Below, in pieces: positions 1 through 12,180 of a stretch of DNA of 64,000 nt (position 1 is the first letter of the stretch; each line of letters starts with the position of its first letter). The position numbers and the translations under genes were made by a program. A model generated the notes under the pieces. It was given only the letters and a program-made list of their open reading frames with translations. It searched no databases and was not told the origin of the DNA. The stretch comes from Vibrio ostreae. Lineage in GTDB: Bacteria > Pseudomonadota > Gammaproteobacteria > Enterobacterales > Vibrionaceae. The DNA lies in assembly GCF_019226825.1 (NCBI RefSeq), contig NZ_CP076643.1, positions 186,001-250,000 on the forward strand. Direction: 5' to 3'.

Positions 1-1
1 T

Positions 2-1066
2 AAACTGATCGAGTGGCTGTCTCAGTTTCATCAGGTTAACCCTGAAGATCTCAAACCCAGCCTTTATGTACATGAAGAGCAGGCCGCGATTCGTCACCTG
101 ATGCGGGTGTCGTGTGGTCTCGACTCTCTGGTGCTGGGTGAGCCGCAAATTCTCGGGCAGGTGAAGCAGGCTTATGCCGACTCGCGTGAAGAGCGGGCGG
201 TAGACCCGTCACTGGAAAAGTTATTCCAAAAGGCGTTTTCTGTTGCCAAACGTGTACGTACTGAAACCGAAATCGGCGGCAGTGCCGTTTCGGTTGCGTA
301 TGCGGCGTGTACGCTGGCAAAACATATTTTTGAATCACTTTCTGATGCGACCGTCATGCTGGTCGGTGCCGGTGAAACCATTGAGCTGGTGGCCAAGCAT
401 CTCGCCAGTCACAACTGTAAACGCATTATTGTTGCGAACCGAACTCGCGAACGGGCCATGACTCTGGCTGAGCAGTTTGAGGGTGAGGTTATCGCCCTGA
501 ATGAAATCCCTGAGCATCTCGCCGCGGCGGACATCGTCATCAGTTCGACCGCCAGCCCGCTGCCTATTATTGGCAAAGGGATGGTGGAGACTGCGCTGAA
601 AGCGCGCCGTTATCAGCCGATGTTGCTGGTCGATATTGCGGTCCCGCGCGATATTGAGGCTCAGGTCGGCGATCTCAATGACGCCTATCTCTACTCAGTG
701 GATGATTTGCAGTCTATCGTCGATAGTAATATAGAGCAGCGCAAGGTTGAGGCGATTCAGGCTGAGGCGATCGTCAGTGAAGAGAGCGCGGCCTTTATGT
801 CGTGGATGCGCTCGTTGCAGGCGGTCGACAGTATTCGTGATTACCGGAAAGCGGCGAATGAAATTCGTGAGGATCTGCTGAGTAAAAGTTTGCAGGCCTT
901 GGCGGCTGGTGGCGATCCGGAGAAACTGCTGACTGAATTGAGCAACAAACTGACCAATAAACTGATCCACACCCCAACGCGTGCAATGCAGGCTGCGGCC
1001 GAGCAGGGCGAACCGGGTAAACTGGCGGTAATCAGAGAAAGTCTGGGTCTTGATGACCCGCAATAA
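2..1066 (+). CDS. hemA: Glutamyl-tRNA reductase (5' end outside window)
   Basis: It reduces glutamyl-tRNA(Glu) to glutamate-1-semialdehyde, the first committed step of tetrapyrrole synthesis by the C5 route. The reading frame is open from base 2, so the gene is cut by the window edge. About 354 residues are present of an expected 415-420, and the N-terminal part with the catalytic cysteine is missing. Visible features are the [16 protein letters not shown] segment, the NADPH-binding Rossmann motif [13 protein letters not shown], and a C-terminal helical dimerisation tail. The first ATG in frame, at 101, is internal and not a start. prfA follows 32 bases downstream, as in many gammaproteobacteria. 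The family identification is very secure. Confidence 0.97.
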   Translation, partial: KLIEWLSQFHQVNPEDLKPSLYVHEEQAAIRHLMRVSCGLDSLVLGEPQILGQVKQAYADSREERAVDPSLEKLFQKAFSVAKRVRTETEIGGSAVSVAYAACTLAKHIFESLSDATVMLVGAGETIELVAKHLASHNCKRIIVANRTRERAMTLAEQFEGEVIALNEIPEHLAAADIVISSTASPLPIIGKGMVETALKARRYQPMLLVDIAVPRDIEAQVGDLNDAYLYSVDDLQSIVDSNIEQRKVEAIQAEAIVSEESAAFMSWMRSLQAVDSIRDYRKAANEIREDLLSKSLQALAAGGDPEKLLTELSNKLTNKLIHTPTRAMQAAAEQGEPGKLAVIRESLGLDDPQ

Positions 1067-1098
1067 TTTATCACTCCTTATTCATTAAAGAAGAAACT

Positions 1099-2187
1099 AT
1101 GAAAGCGTCGATTTTAGTTAAGCTTGAATCCCTGGTAGAGCGTTACGAAGAAGTCCAGCATCTGCTCGGCGATCCAGCGGTGATTGGTGATCAGGACAAG
1201 TTCCGTGCTCTGTCAAAAGAGTACTCTCAGCTTGAAGAGATCACCAAGTGTTTCCAGGCTTATCAGCAGGCGCAAGATGACTTGGTGGCCGCCGAAGAGA
1301 TGGCCAGAGAAGATGACGCAGAAATGCGTGAAATGGCACAGGAAGAGATCAAAGAATCGAAAGCGGCGATTGAGCGTCTCAGCGATGAGCTGCAAATCCT
1401 GCTGCTGCCAAAAGATCCTAACGATGACCGCAACTGCTTCCTGGAGATTCGTGCCGGAGCGGGCGGTGATGAAGCGGGCATTTTTGCCGGTGATCTGTTC
1501 CGTATGTACAGTAAATACGCAGAAAAGCGTGGCTGGCGTATCGAAGTGATGTCATCCAACGAAGCGGAACACGGCGGTTACAAAGAGATGATTGCCCGGG
1601 TCAGCGGTGATGGCGCCTACGGCGTGCTGAAATTTGAATCCGGCGGTCACCGCGTGCAGCGTGTACCGGCGACGGAATCTCAGGGGCGTGTGCATACCTC
1701 GGCATGTACGGTTGCGGTCATGGCGGAAGTGCCAGAAGCGGAAATCCCGGAAATTCGTACTGCGGATCTGAAAATCGACACCTTCCGCTCATCGGGCGCG
1801 GGTGGTCAGCACGTCAACACCACGGATTCTGCGATCCGGATTACCCACTTACCAACCGGTATCGTGGTTGAATGTCAGGACGAACGTTCTCAGCATAAAA
1901 ACAAAGCCAAAGCGATGTCAGTGCTGGCTGCGCGTATTGCCCAGGCCGAAGAAGCGAAACGTGCCGCGGAAATTTCGGATACCCGTCGTAACCTGCTGGG
2001 CTCCGGTGACCGCAGTGATCGGATTCGGACCTATAACTATCCGCAAGGCCGTGTGTCAGATCACCGTATCAACCTGACTATCTACCGTCTGAGCGAAGTG
2101 ATGGAGGGTGAACTGCAGACTCTGGTTGATCCTGTGATTCAGGAGCACCAGGCTGACCAGCTCGCCGCTCTGGCTGAGCAACACTGA
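1099..2187 (+). CDS. prfA: Peptide chain release factor 1 (RF1)
   Basis: It recognises UAA and UAG in the ribosomal A site and triggers peptide release. The protein is 362 residues, normal for RF1. The codon-reading PxT-type tripeptide is PAT at residues 190-192, which marks RF1 and not RF2. The catalytic GGQ is at residues 235-237 in [16 protein letters not shown]. The start ATG follows an AAAGAAGAAAC stretch. prmC, the methyltransferase that modifies the GGQ glutamine, begins 3 bases after the stop, so the enzyme and its substrate are co-transcribed. Confidence 0.98.
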   Translation: MKASILVKLESLVERYEEVQHLLGDPAVIGDQDKFRALSKEYSQLEEITKCFQAYQQAQDDLVAAEEMAREDDAEMREMAQEEIKESKAAIERLSDELQILLLPKDPNDDRNCFLEIRAGAGGDEAGIFAGDLFRMYSKYAEKRGWRIEVMSSNEAEHGGYKEMIARVSGDGAYGVLKFESGGHRVQRVPATESQGRVHTSACTVAVMAEVPEAEIPEIRTADLKIDTFRSSGAGGQHVNTTDSAIRITHLPTGIVVECQDERSQHKNKAKAMSVLAARIAQAEEAKRAAEISDTRRNLLGSGDRSDRIRTYNYPQGRVSDHRINLTIYRLSEVMEGELQTLVDPVIQEHQADQLAALAEQH

Positions 2188-2190
2188 TTT

Positions 2191-3043
2191 ATGTCTCTGA
2201 CCATAGAAGCCGCCCTGAAGGCGGCGACTTTGCAATTGAGCGCCAGCGGCAGCGATTCGCCGGCGCTGGATGCTGCTGTGCTGCTGTGTCATGCTCTCGA
2301 CAAGCCGCGATCTTATCTGCTGACCTGGCCGGATAAAGTGCTGGACAGTGACGTGCAACAAGGGTTTGAGGCCCTGCTGGCTCGGCGCAGCAGCGGTGAA
2401 CCTGTGGCTTATATTCTCGGTGAGCGGGAATTCTGGTCATTGCCGCTTAAAGTTGCCCCCCTCAACCCTGATCCCAAGACCGGACACCGAACGGTTGGTC
2501 GAACTGGCTCTGGACAAAGCGGTGACCCTGGAGGGGGATATTCTCGATTTGGGAACCGGGACCGGTGCAATTGCCCTGGCTCTGGCATCAGAGTTACCTC
2601 AGCGCCAGGTGGTCGGAATTGATTTACGTCCTGAGGCACAGCAGCTTGCCTGCGAAAACGGCCGCCGGTTAAATATCACCAATGTCACGTTTCTGCATGG
2701 CAGTTGGTTCTCGCCATTGGCGGCCGGTACAAAGTTTGCTTTGATTGTCTCTAACCCGCCTTATATTGATGAGCATGATCCTCATCTTGACCAGGGCGAT
2801 GTGCGTTTTGAACCCAAAACTGCACTGGTCGCTGCTGATAACGGTTTAGCCGATATCAAACATATCAGTCAGGCTGCGCGGCAGCATCTGTTGCCGGGCG
2901 GCTGGCTGGCGTTTGAACACGGTTATCAGCAGGGCGCGGCTGTTCGCACCATTATGCAGGATTTAGGTTATCAGTCAGTGAGCACAGAGCTGGATTATGC
3001 CGGCAATGACCGCGTCACTCTGGGGCAATTCCCGGCTTGCTGA
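2191..3043 (+). CDS. prmC: Release factor glutamine N5-methyltransferase, frameshifted
   Basis: It methylates the GGQ glutamine of release factors using S-adenosylmethionine. The N-terminal helical domain reads in one frame up to about base 2455. The catalytic domain reads in the next frame, with STLIPRPDTE, the SAM-binding DLGTGTGAIALALA and the substrate-binding SNPPY. The switch falls in a run of six Cs at 2456-2461. With five Cs the protein would be a normal 283 residues and read VAPSTLIPRPDTE across the junction. I infer one extra C, probably a sequencing error. It sits directly behind prfA. Confidence 0.93.
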
Positions 3044-3069
3044 TTACGTTGAAATAAAAGAGGAATAGA

Positions 3070-3453
3070 ATGTACGAAGGATTAAAACATTTTCACATGC
3101 TGACCATCGCCCTCAGTGCGCTGTTGCTGACTGTACGCTATGTACTCATGATGCGCGATTCAGCTCTGTTACAACATAAGTTCCTCAAAGTGACTCCCCA
3201 TGTTGTTGATACCTTTCTGTTGCTGTCCGGCATCGGTCTGATTTCCATCACAGGTTTTATTCCATTTACGGCCGCCGCGCCGTGGATGACCGACAAACTG
3301 ACCTGTGTACTGGCTTATATTGCCCTGGGTCTGTTTGCTCTTAAGCTAGGTCGTACCAAGCTGATGCGCACCCTGGCCTTCTTTGGCGCACTGGGCTGGC
3401 TGGCGATTGCTGGCAAGATTGCAGTGACCAAAGTTCCGATGTTCTTTGGCTGA
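3070..3453 (+). CDS. sirB2: SirB2 family inner-membrane protein
   Basis: A 127-residue protein of the SirB/YchQ family. It has about four hydrophobic segments: around residues 8-28, 44-66, 70-90 and 97-117. The molecular role of the family is not established. A GAGGAAT ribosome site precedes the ATG. The gene keeps its usual place between prmC and sirB1 in the hemA-prfA-prmC-sirB2-sirB1-kdsA operon, which is the main support for the name beyond length and hydrophobicity. Confidence 0.88.
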   Translation: MYEGLKHFHMLTIALSALLLTVRYVLMMRDSALLQHKFLKVTPHVVDTFLLLSGIGLISITGFIPFTAAAPWMTDKLTCVLAYIALGLFALKLGRTKLMRTLAFFGALGWLAIAGKIAVTKVPMFFG

Positions 3454-3483
3454 CAGGCTGCCAGTGGTGTCTTGCCATGTCAT

Positions 3484-3514
3484 GTAAAGGCACGCCCTTG
3501 CCGCAGGGCGTGCA
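3484..3514 (+). other. Intergenic hairpin between sirB2 and sirB1
   Basis: GCACGCCCT (3490-3498) pairs with AGGGCGTGC (3505-3513) around a six-base loop. There is no T-run after it, so it is unlikely to be an intrinsic terminator. It may stabilise or process the polycistronic message. Confidence 0.5.
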
Positions 3515-3554
3515 GACATAACCTGAAGAAATAACCAACCGATAGAGTAGTTTG

Positions 3555-5236
<1,682 letters not shown>

Positions 5237-5257
5237 TTGCTCTGCGCTGCAAATCTG

Positions 5258-5283
5258 AAAAACCGCCGTTTGGCGGTTTTTTT
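5258..5283 (+). terminator. Rho-independent terminator after kdsA
   Basis: The stem AACCGCC/GGCGGTT has a four-base loop (GTTT). It is flanked by A and T runs, with about seven Ts after the stem. It closes the hemA-kdsA operon. Confidence 0.9.
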
Positions 5284-5468
5284 ATGCGCGGCATCTCTCG
5301 AACGTACACGCTAAAACTGGCTTGAGCGCGATTTGTTGCACATACTTGGCGGATAAAGCAGATGCCTTCAGTGGGGACGGCCAGCAAGCGACAGATTTGC
5401 ACCGGCGTAACATGTTTACCGCTGAAGCGTATCACCGCAGTGGAACCGTATCAGTGGAACGCATTCTC

Positions 5469-7130
5469 ATGAAACAAGGCTTACTCGTAAAATCCGCGCT
5501 GGGAAGTGTGCTGGCCGCTGTGCTGGCGGGCTGTGCCAGTTCACCTCAGCCCGCCTGGCAGGAAGATAAAACCTACACTCTGACCATCTTGCACACCAAC
5601 GATCATCATGGCCGCTTCTGGCCGAATCAGTATGGCGAATATGGCCTGGCCGCACGTAAGACTCTGATCGAACAGATCCGGGCCGAGGTGACCGCGCAGG
5701 GTGGCAGTGTGTTGCTGCTTTCCGGCGGTGATATCAATACCGGTGTGCCGGAATCAGACCTGCTGGATGCGGAGCCGGATTTTAAAGGTATGAGTGTGCT
5801 GGGTTACGATGCGATGGCAATTGGTAACCACGAATTTGATAATCCGCTGGAGGTGCTGTTTAAGCAGCAGCAATGGGCTAATTTTCCGCTGCTATCCGCC
5901 AATATTTATGATAAAGCGACCGGACAGCGTCTGTTCCAGCCGTATCAGATCATCAATAAGCAGGGGATTAAAATTGCTGTGATTGGCCTCACTACCGAAG
6001 ATACCGCACTGATCGGTAATCCACAGTATATTGAGGGGCTGGAATTTCGTGATCCTAAAACCGAAGCCAAACAGCTGGTGGCTGAACTGCAGCATAGTGA
6101 ACAGCCGGATGTGGTGATTGCGGTCACCCACATGGGGCACTATCAGGATGCGCAGCATGGCAGTAATGCGCCGGGCGATGTCTCCCTGGCCCGAGCTCTG
6201 CCGCATGGTGCGCTGGATATGATTATTGGCGGTCATTCGCAGGAGCCGGTGTGCATGGAAGGCCCGAATGTGATGGTGAAGAAGTTTGCTCCCGGCGATG
6301 CCTGTCGGCCTGATCAGCAGAATGGCACCGATATCCTGCAGGCCTATGAATGGGGCAAATATGTCGGCCGTGCGGATTACCAGTTCCGCAATGGCGAACT
6401 CAATCGGATCAGTTATCAGTTGATCCCGGTTAACCTGACAAAAAAAGTCAGCGTGAACGGAGAGAGCAGCCGGGTTATCGCCACTCAAGCTATCGAGCCT
6501 GATCCGGCGCTGGAGGCTTTCCTGCGTCCGTATCAGGAGCAGGGCCAGGCACAGCTGAATGTCAAAATTGCCGAGACCAACGGCAAGCTGGAAGGCGATC
6601 GTGATGTGGTGCGTTTTAGGCAGACCAATCTGGGTCATCTGATTGCCACTGCGCATATGCAACGGGCAAAAGCCGATTTTGCTATCATGAACTCAGGCGG
6701 TGTGCGCGATTCGATCGCCGCCGGTGAGGTGACCTATAAAGATGTACTTCAGGTTCAGCCGTTTGGTAACACACTCAGCTATGTCGAGATGGGCGGTGAG
6801 GAGTTGCTGGCGTATCTGAATGTCGTGGCGACCAAACCGGTCGACAGTGGTGCGTTTGCCCAATTTGCCGGTATTTCGATGACGATTGCTGACGGTCGGG
6901 TATCGAATGTGTTTATCAGTGGCAAACAGTTGCGTCTGGACGGACATTATCGCTTCAGCATTCCGAGTTATAACGCTGCGGGTGGCGACGGTTATCCGGA
7001 TATTACCCGGCATCCGGGTTTTGTGAACACCGGCTTTGTTGATGCCGAGGTTTTGAAGGATTATCTGCAGGCGATGAGTCCGATTGACGTCAATCTGTAT
7101 GCCCCATCCGGTGAGATTATTTATAAGTAA
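5469..7130 (+). CDS. nutA: 5'-nucleotidase / UDP-sugar hydrolase, lipoprotein (NutA/UshA-like)
   Basis: It hydrolyses extracellular or periplasmic nucleotides to nucleosides for uptake. The chosen ATG gives 553 residues beginning MKQGLLVKSALG with the lipobox LAGC, so it is a lipoprotein like the known Vibrio NutA. The metallophosphoesterase motifs follow in order: ILHTNDHHGRF, GGDINTGVPESD, AIGNHEFD, THMGHY and GGHSQEP. The C-terminal nucleotide-binding domain has NSGGVRDSIAAGEVTY and QPFGNTLSY. An upstream in-frame extension to 5322 lacks a signal sequence and is rejected. The gene stands alone between two terminators. Confidence 0.92.
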   Translation: MKQGLLVKSALGSVLAAVLAGCASSPQPAWQEDKTYTLTILHTNDHHGRFWPNQYGEYGLAARKTLIEQIRAEVTAQGGSVLLLSGGDINTGVPESDLLDAEPDFKGMSVLGYDAMAIGNHEFDNPLEVLFKQQQWANFPLLSANIYDKATGQRLFQPYQIINKQGIKIAVIGLTTEDTALIGNPQYIEGLEFRDPKTEAKQLVAELQHSEQPDVVIAVTHMGHYQDAQHGSNAPGDVSLARALPHGALDMIIGGHSQEPVCMEGPNVMVKKFAPGDACRPDQQNGTDILQAYEWGKYVGRADYQFRNGELNRISYQLIPVNLTKKVSVNGESSRVIATQAIEPDPALEAFLRPYQEQGQAQLNVKIAETNGKLEGDRDVVRFRQTNLGHLIATAHMQRAKADFAIMNSGGVRDSIAAGEVTYKDVLQVQPFGNTLSYVEMGGEELLAYLNVVATKPVDSGAFAQFAGISMTIADGRVSNVFISGKQLRLDGHYRFSIPSYNAAGGDGYPDITRHPGFVNTGFVDAEVLKDYLQAMSPIDVNLYAPSGEIIYK

Positions 7131-7279
7131 GGGGTGTCTATCCGCTGCCGAGGAATATTCCTGACAGTTTGACCGCAGAGATTGACGTTATGCGTGCGAT
7201 CCCTTTTACTAACCGCTGAGCGGCGCAGTTGCCAGAATTTGTCAGAGTTTGCCAGAATTGAGCCGCTTTTGTGGACAGG

Positions 7280-7306
7280 CAGGCGGCATTAAGTCCGCCT
7301 GTTTTT
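7280..7306 (+). terminator. Rho-independent terminator after nutA
   Basis: The stem CAGGCGG/CCGCCTG has an eight-base loop and is followed by five Ts. It lies between nutA and ybaK. Confidence 0.8.
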
Positions 7307-7339
7307 GTGTTTGTTAACGGGGATAAGGACCTATTTCGC

Positions 7340-7822
7340 ATGACTCCTGCCATTAATCTTGCCAAGAAGAAGAAAATTGCCCACACCATTCACCAGTATG
7401 AGCATGATCCCAGCCACAGCAGTTACGGACTGGAAGCGGCGCAGGCGTTAGGTCAGGATCCGAAAACCGTATTTAAAACCCTGCTGTTCTGTCTCAACGG
7501 TGAAGCCAAGAATCTGGCCGTGGCTATCCTCCCGGTTGATCAAAAGCTCAATCTCAAGCTGGCGGCCAAAGCGGCAGGCGCCAAGAAAGCAGATATGGCT
7601 GATCCGGATATCGCGCAGAAAACCACCGGCTACGTGGTCGGGGGCATCAGTCCGCTTGGCCAGAAGAAAGCGTTACCGACCTTTATTCATCGCAGTGCCG
7701 AGACCTTGCCGACCTTGTGTGTCAGTGCCGGAAAGCGCGGCCTGGAAATTGAGCTGGCCCCACAGGATTTAGCCCTGCTGACCCGGGCTAAGTTCGCGGA
7801 GTTGTGTCAGCCCGAGGGTTGA
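7340..7822 (+). CDS. ybaK: Cys-tRNA(Pro)/Cys-tRNA(Cys) deacylase YbaK
   Basis: It clears tRNA(Pro) mischarged with cysteine, acting in trans to prolyl-tRNA synthetase. The ATG at 7340 is preceded by AAGGA at a 10-base spacing and gives 160 residues, the usual YbaK length. A longer in-frame start at 7271 runs through the upstream terminator and is rejected. Family signs are the KTVFKTLLF segment, the LNLKLAAKAAGAKKADMA region with the catalytic lysine area, and the GYVVGGISPLGQKK loop. It is monocistronic. Confidence 0.93.
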   Translation: MTPAINLAKKKKIAHTIHQYEHDPSHSSYGLEAAQALGQDPKTVFKTLLFCLNGEAKNLAVAILPVDQKLNLKLAAKAAGAKKADMADPDIAQKTTGYVVGGISPLGQKKALPTFIHRSAETLPTLCVSAGKRGLEIELAPQDLALLTRAKFAELCQPEG

Positions 7823-7842
7823 GTGGATACGCATCCAATAAA

Positions 7843-7868
7843 AAACGGCCTCTGCAGAGGCCGTTTTG
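7843..7868. terminator. Bidirectional terminator between ybaK and uraA
   Basis: AACGGCCTCTGCAGAGGCCG is part of a perfect 22-base inverted repeat at 7843-7864. It has A-rich sequence on the left and T-rich on the right, so it can serve both the plus-strand ybaK and the minus-strand uraA. Confidence 0.85.
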
Positions 7869-7911
7869 TGGTGAATTCTTACTGAACTCGCGCTGTGTTC
7901 AGACACGCAAA

Positions 7912-9159
7912 TTAGTTGTCTTCTTCCATCTGGGCATTATCGACCACATGGTTTTCACCCAGATCCTGTGGCAGAACCAGGTTAAGAATAATCGCCACAA
8001 TTCCGCACAAGCTGACGCCCTGCAGGCTGAACTCGCCGATGCCGAAGGCCATGCCACCGATACCAAAGACCAGAGTAATCGCCACAATCACCAGGTTACG
8101 TGATTTGTGCAGGTCAACATGGTTTTTGATCAGGGTGTTGAGGCCGACCGTAGCGATTGAACCAAACAGCAGAATCATAATACCGCCCATCACCGGAACC
8201 GGGATGGTTTGCAGCAGCGCGCCCAGTTTACCGACCAGAGCCAGAATGATAGCCGTCACGGCAGCCCAGGTCATGATGACCGGGTTGAATGCTTTGGTCA
8301 GCATGACTGCACCGGTTACTTCACTGTAGGTAGTGTTTGGCGGCGCACCCAGGAAAGTCGCTGCGATGGTTGCCACTCCGTCACCTGCGATGGTGCGGTG
8401 CAGACCCGGTTTTTTGATGTAGTCTTTACCGGTCACGTTCGAAATGGCCAGCATATCACCCACGTGCTCGACCGCCGGAGCAATGGCCACCGGAATCATA
8501 AACAGGATCGCATTGATATTGAATTCAGGGAAAGTGAAGTTTGGCAGTGCAAACCAGGCAGCTTGTTGCACCGGTGCAAAGCTGACCACTCCGAAGTAGA
8601 GTGACAGTGCATAACCGGCTGCAATACCGCCACAAATCGGCAGTAGTTTAAAGAAGCCTTTGGCAAAAACACTGATGACCACAGTGACCAGCAGCGAAAC
8701 ACAGGAAATCCACAATGCTGCGTCGCCGTTGACCAGCTGGACTGAACCGTCGCCGGTTTTACCCAGAGCCATATTGACCGCAGCCGGAGCTAGGCCCAGA
8801 CCGATGACCATGATCACCGGGCCAACCACAACCGGTGGCAGCAGTTTATGGATGATGCCAACACCGCGCACTTTAATGACCGCACCCAGAATAATGTACA
8901 CCACACCCGCGGCCATCAGGCCACCCATGGTCGCCGCAATACCCCAACTTTGGATACCGTACATAATAGGAGCAATAAAAGCGAACGAAGAGGCAAGGAA
9001 GATTGGCACTGAGCGGCGGGTAATGAGTTGGAAAAGAAGGGTGCCGACACCAGCCCCGAATAGTGCAACGTTAGGATCCAGACCGGTCAGAAGCGGTACA
9101 AGAACCAGAGCACCAAATGCAACAAATAGCATTTGTGCGCCTTGAATGGCATTTTTCAT
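7912..9159 (-). CDS. uraA: Uracil:proton symporter, NCS2 family
   Basis: An inner-membrane uracil importer of the nucleobase/cation symporter-2 family. The 415-residue protein is hydrophobic throughout, consistent with the 14-segment UraA fold. Signature regions include AVEHVGDMLAISNVTGKD (the glutamate-bearing segment) and the NTTYSEVTGAVMLTKAFNP motif. The ATG at 9159 follows AGGGAAAAAAC on the minus strand, and a 33-codon upstream extension is not hydrophobic and is rejected. It is divergent from the DUF2066 gene, with 221 bases between starts. Xanthine or other pyrimidine substrates cannot be fully excluded. Confidence 0.92.
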   Translation of the reverse strand: MKNAIQGAQMLFVAFGALVLVPLLTGLDPNVALFGAGVGTLLFQLITRRSVPIFLASSFAFIAPIMYGIQSWGIAATMGGLMAAGVVYIILGAVIKVRGVGIIHKLLPPVVVGPVIMVIGLGLAPAAVNMALGKTGDGSVQLVNGDAALWISCVSLLVTVVISVFAKGFFKLLPICGGIAAGYALSLYFGVVSFAPVQQAAWFALPNFTFPEFNINAILFMIPVAIAPAVEHVGDMLAISNVTGKDYIKKPGLHRTIAGDGVATIAATFLGAPPNTTYSEVTGAVMLTKAFNPVIMTWAAVTAIILALVGKLGALLQTIPVPVMGGIMILLFGSIATVGLNTLIKNHVDLHKSRNLVIVAITLVFGIGGMAFGIGEFSLQGVSLCGIVAIILNLVLPQDLGENHVVDNAQMEEDN

Positions 9160-9380
9160 CGTTTTTTCCCTGATGCTGAAACAAAATTCGCGCGATTCTA
9201 TCACTTTTGCAAACGATTGCCATGCAAACTGGATCAAAGTTTTTGTGGTTTTTATCACTAAGGCGGCAAAAGTACGCTGGAGCGGGCAGAGCCAATTTGA
9301 CCTGAGACAGTAGGCGCGCCTTGCCCGAAGCGGGAGAGTTGCTTATCATCAGGCTTCACGATGTGGAAGGTAGGAAGAGT

Positions 9381-10616
9381 ATGCGTTATTTAGCTTGGTT
9401 GATGATGGGGCTGATGAGTCTGCCCGCGTTTGCCCTGACAAAAGTCAACTTGTATCAAACGGAAGTGGTACTGGATCAGCAACAGGATAACGCCGATGCT
9501 GCCGCCCGTGCCGCGGGATTGCAGCAAGTGATCATCCGCGCCAGCGGCAATAAAGATGCGGCCAGTAATAGTGTGGTGCAAAAAGCCCTCGGCCGCACGT
9601 CTCAGTATCTCAATCAAATCAGCTATGCCCAGCAGGATGACGCCAAAGTGGTGCGTATGGGCTTTAGTGCGCCTAACGTTCGTGCATTACTGACCCAGGC
9701 TCAATTACCATTCTGGCCGCAGGAACGTGCCAATCTGCTGGTGTGGCTGGTAGAAGAGTCCGATTATGATCGCAGCATCAGCTGGGAACACAGTGATTCA
9801 GCGCTACTTAAACACATCAGGCTTGCCGCTGCTGCCCGAGGTTTGCCATTGACGTTACCGGTGGGTGATTTTGATGATATCACCGGTGCACAGATTTCCG
9901 ATTTGTGGGGTGGTTTTAGCCGGCCAATCAGCCAGGCCAGCCAGCGTTACGCTACGGATGCGGTACTTGTGGTACGCGCCCAAGGTTCTGATTTACGCTG
10001 GACCTTGTATGATCAGCAGGCCGAGAGCATGATTTCCGCACCGAAAACGCCGTTGAACGGCCAAGCATCCGGTGCGGATGCGGCGACCCAGATGGTGGAT
10101 GAGCTTAGCGATTACTATGCCAAGCAGAATGCGGTTGTGGTCAATGGCGAATCATCGCAAGCTGTACTGGCGGCCTTTAAACCGATTGATGGTGCGATTG
10201 CTTTCTTTACTCTGGAAGAGCAGTTACAGCGCCTGAGTTCAGTGGCGTCACTGGACATAGTGAAAATTCAGGGCGATGAAGTCACCTTCAAGGTGAATCT
10301 GCTGACCAGTGAAGCTGAGTTTGAACAGGAAGCGCTGCGTATTGGTGCAGTCGGTAAGCGTGAAGCGCCACCAGCACCACTTGGCGCGCCTGTACCTGAG
10401 GTGACGCCACAGCCACTGAGTGATGACGCATCTGTGACTGATGAGGCAGAGATTGATGGCGCTGCGGTTCCGGCGCAAGAAAGCAGCGCCGATCCGATAT
10501 CGCCAACAGACATTACTCCGGTATTGGCAGAGCCAACAGTGGCGCAAGCGCCGCTTGCTGAGCCTGAGCCGCTACTACCTGCACTGCCAGTGTTGTACTT
10601 TAGCTGGCAACAATAA
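9381..10616 (+). CDS. DUF2066 family secreted protein
   Basis: A 411-residue protein of the DUF2066 family, function unknown. The ATG at 9381, behind GGAAGAG, starts a clear signal peptide (MRYLAWLMMGLMSLPAFA, cleavage likely after AFA). The body starts with LYQTEVVLDQQ and contains WLVEESDYDRS and LYDQQAESMISAPKT. The C-terminal 90 residues are rich in Pro, Ala, Glu and Asp, low in complexity and probably unstructured. DUF2066 genes often lie near uracil or purine genes in vibrios, as here beside uraA. Confidence 0.82.
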   Translation: MRYLAWLMMGLMSLPAFALTKVNLYQTEVVLDQQQDNADAAARAAGLQQVIIRASGNKDAASNSVVQKALGRTSQYLNQISYAQQDDAKVVRMGFSAPNVRALLTQAQLPFWPQERANLLVWLVEESDYDRSISWEHSDSALLKHIRLAAAARGLPLTLPVGDFDDITGAQISDLWGGFSRPISQASQRYATDAVLVVRAQGSDLRWTLYDQQAESMISAPKTPLNGQASGADAATQMVDELSDYYAKQNAVVVNGESSQAVLAAFKPIDGAIAFFTLEEQLQRLSSVASLDIVKIQGDEVTFKVNLLTSEAEFEQEALRIGAVGKREAPPAPLGAPVPEVTPQPLSDDASVTDEAEIDGAAVPAQESSADPISPTDITPVLAEPTVAQAPLAEPEPLLPALPVLYFSWQQ

Positions 10617-10696
10617 CCGTCGGCGGCAATAAGAATGAGCAGTGACAACAGCGGCAAATCATGTCAGCGGGAATCAGTCACGATTCGTCATCAGTA

Positions 10697-10722
10697 AAAA
10701 AAGCGCCATTAGGCGCTTTTTT
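10697..10722. terminator. Bidirectional terminator between the DUF2066 and DUF2069 genes
   Basis: AAAAAAGCGCC and GGCGCTTTTTT form an 11-base stem with a four-base loop. It lies between convergent genes and has A and T runs on both sides. Confidence 0.88.
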
Positions 10723-10771
10723 AATGTCGTCTGTCTTTACCATCAGCTGCGCTATTTGCGGTGCTGAGGCA

Positions 10772-11802
<1,031 letters not shown>

Positions 11803-11808
11803 CTACTG

Positions 11809-12159
11809 TCATAGAATGTCCAGTACCTGCTCCGGTGGACGCCCGTGGCGGGCTTTTCCGTTGGCAACCACGATTGGACGTTCAATCAGCTTCGGGTGTT
11901 CGGCCATGGCGGCAAACAGGTCATCATCCGATAGTGAGCTGTCAGCCAGGTTGAGTTCTTTATAGAGTTCTTCTTTGGTCCGCATCATCTCGCGCACCTG
12001 ACTCAGGCCCAGCTGGGTGTACAGCTCTTTCAACTGGGCCACGCTCAGCGGCTCATCCAGGTATTTCACCACTTGTGGGTCGATGTGGTTGGCTTGCAAC
12101 AGCACCAGTGTTTCACGGCTTTTGGAGCATCTCGGGTTGTGATAAATCACGACAGACAT
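11809..12159 (-). CDS. arsC: ArsC-family reductase-like protein (YfgD)
   Basis: A 116-residue thioredoxin-fold protein of the ArsC glutaredoxin-dependent arsenate reductase family, YfgD subgroup. The active-site motif is HNPRCSKSRETL with the catalytic cysteine at residue 11. Downstream, ERPIVVANGKARHGRPPE holds the arginines typical of the arsenate-binding pocket. It lies just downstream of bepA on the same strand, as yfgD and yfgC are neighbours in enterobacteria. Activity on arsenate is inferred from the family only. Confidence 0.9.
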   Translation of the reverse strand: MSVVIYHNPRCSKSRETLVLLQANHIDPQVVKYLDEPLSVAQLKELYTQLGLSQVREMMRTKEELYKELNLADSSLSDDDLFAAMAEHPKLIERPIVVANGKARHGRPPEQVLDIL

Positions 12160-12180
12160 AAAAACTTCCTCTTAAGTAGG

